5,132 nucleotides of DNA, taken from assembly GCA_035319305.1 (NCBI GenBank), contig DATHCY010000259.1, positions 1 through 5,132 of the forward strand, given 5' to 3'. Under the pieces are notes generated by a model. The model was given only the letters and a program-made list of their open reading frames with translations. It was not told the DNA's origin and searched no databases. The translations under genes were made by a program, and so were the position numbers. Below, one piece after another: positions 4,313 through 5,132 of this stretch; within the stretch, counting starts at the first letter, position 1; each line of letters begins with the position of its first letter. Source of the stretch: Methanocella_A sp035319305 (GTDB taxonomy: Archaea > Halobacteriota > Methanocellia > Methanocellales > Methanocellaceae).

Positions 4313-5132
4313 GTGTTCGCAAGCGGCCATGCCGCGCAGGGCCGCGGAGGGAATTGCATAATCGCTCTTATCACCTCTAACTTTACAGTGTATGAAAAGG
4401 TCGTAGCCGAACTTAAGAACCGTAAAGTCCCTTTTATAACACTTCGGCTGCACGAGCCAATTCCGGCTAATATCAAGGCGGTCATCACCACCGCCGGGGA
4501 AGCGGAAGCCGTCGCCTGGGAGGGAGGGCATACAGTAATATATGATGACCCGGTCTCGACCGTGAATAGGGCTATTCATCTTGAGAAGAGCATCGGGCCG
4601 ATCGACTCGCTCGTCATCGGAATCGACCCGGGAAGACGGCCGGGCATCGCCGTCCTCGCCGGGGACATGGTGATAGCCGTGCACCAAGTGAGCATCACCG
4701 AGGTAGAGCCGCTGATCGTAAAGATCCTCCGGGATTACCACCCGGACTCCCTGCTGATCAGGATCGGCAATGGCGCTAGGCTGGTCACTACACAGATCAC
4801 GAATTCCCTGTTACAGGCAGGCTTCCGGGTGGAAATGGTCGACGAGAGCGGTACCACACCCCATATAGGTAGAGACGTACATACCCACACCGTGCGGGAC
4901 ATCATCGCTGCCATCAATATCGCCAGGATCAAGGGGGTACCGGTGGGCAAACTAGAGGTAGAGCCATCCAAGGGCGAGATCCGGGTTATCCAGGAAGCCA
5001 GCCGGTCCATGTCTGACGGCCGTGCCACGATCCCCCGCTATCTGGCCAGACAGGTAGCTCGCGGCGAGATCACCATCGACGAGGCGATCAAGATGCATAA
5101 GGGCACATCCAGAGGCGACGAACATATCGACG
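4313..5132 (+). CDS. YqgF/RuvC-like RNase H-fold protein, predicted nuclease (3' end beyond window)
   Basis: The frame is open from 4220 to the right edge, with 273 codons from the GTG at 4313. Residues 16-95 form a small alpha/beta domain (IIALITSNFTVYEKVVAELK, then PIPANIKAVITT). Residues 100-215 look like an RNase H fold of the YqgF/RuvC kind: LVIGIDPGRRPGIAVLAGD with Asp105, LLIRIGNGAR near 147-156, VDESGTT with Glu178 (like YqgF's DERLTT), and RDVHTHTVRDIIAAINIAR with Asp188 and Asp196. These acids could bind two metal ions, so a Holliday-junction or other structure-specific nuclease is plausible. From about 226 a helical tail follows (SDGRATIPRYLARQVARGEI, then TIDEAIKMHKG). It is divergent from radB, which supports a role in recombination. 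The start is uncertain: GTG 4313 suits a leaderless mRNA, GTG 4388 would remove the first strand, and the best ribosome-binding site (GGAGGG, 4346-4351) points at an ATA codon at 4358. Confidence 0.78.
   Translation, partial: MFASGHAAQGRGGNCIIALITSNFTVYEKVVAELKNRKVPFITLRLHEPIPANIKAVITTAGEAEAVAWEGGHTVIYDDPVSTVNRAIHLEKSIGPIDSLVIGIDPGRRPGIAVLAGDMVIAVHQVSITEVEPLIVKILRDYHPDSLLIRIGNGARLVTTQITNSLLQAGFRVEMVDESGTTPHIGRDVHTHTVRDIIAAINIARIKGVPVGKLEVEPSKGEIRVIQEASRSMSDGRATIPRYLARQVARGEITIDEAIKMHKGTSRGDEHID
4346..4351 (+). promoter_or_regulatory. Strong Shine-Dalgarno sequence placed before an ATA codon
   Basis: GGAGGG ends 6 nt before the in-frame ATA at 4358, where the first beta strand of the product begins (I-I-A-L-I-T). 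No ATG, GTG or TTG lies in this frame at the right distance; the TTG at 4354 is out of frame. Either the gene starts at ATA, or the motif is incidental coding sequence for Gly-Gly of a protein starting at GTG 4313. Confidence 0.4.

Noticed and set aside
4261..5028. Minus-strand ORFs opposite the nuclease-like gene
   Set aside because: The plus strand encodes a coherent RNase H-like domain over the same bases; the minus frames are shadows of it.

Overview
The window looks like a chromosomal segment of a methanogen-type euryarchaeon, plausibly the Methanocella/Methanosarcina side of the tree. The pointers are a RadB recombinase (a euryarchaeal RecA-family paralogue), archaeal TATA boxes placed about 26-31 bp before start codons so that transcripts would be almost leaderless, heavy use of AGG/AGA and ATA codons, and a GT-C membrane glycosyltransferase of the kind archaea use for surface glycans. 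The genus is an inference; no rRNA or other taxonomic marker is present.

Layout. Bases 1-533 (minus) carry the N-terminal 177 residues of a GT39-like polytopic glycosyltransferase that runs off the left edge. A 478-bp gap (534-1011) follows. It holds the glycosyltransferase promoter with an imperfect palindrome, a perfect TTCATA-AA-TATGAA palindrome, a nested set of complementary segments that could fold as one RNA (742-866), and a weak 51-codon ORF (827-982). Bases 1012-2007 (+) encode a 331-residue protein of the uncharacterised 'MSYDLY' type. Bases 2052-2645 (+) encode a YdeI/OmpD-associated family protein with its own TATA box in the 44-bp gap. Bases 2834-3472 (+) encode a five-helix membrane protein of unknown function, with a TATA box, a roughly 50-nt leader and a good Shine-Dalgarno site.

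The right third is a recombination and repair neighbourhood. radB lies on the minus strand (3512-4186), convergent with the membrane protein. It diverges from a gene on the plus strand (4313 to beyond 5132) whose product combines a small N-terminal alpha/beta domain, a YqgF/RuvC-like RNase H fold with candidate catalytic acids, and a small C-terminal helical segment. The divergent intergenic region carries one TATA box per direction. The longest minus-strand frame here extends to 4741, but its first 185 codons lie antisense to the nuclease-like gene and across both promoters, so they are not part of RadB.

How the genes may work together. The only pair with an evident functional link is radB and the nuclease-like gene: a RecA-family ATPase that modulates homologous recombination next to a possible Holliday-junction or structure-specific nuclease. 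The glycosyltransferase, the MSYDLY protein, the YdeI protein and the membrane protein look like independently transcribed accessory or housekeeping genes; no operon is convincing. No tRNA, rRNA, CRISPR array, insertion sequence or attachment site was seen.
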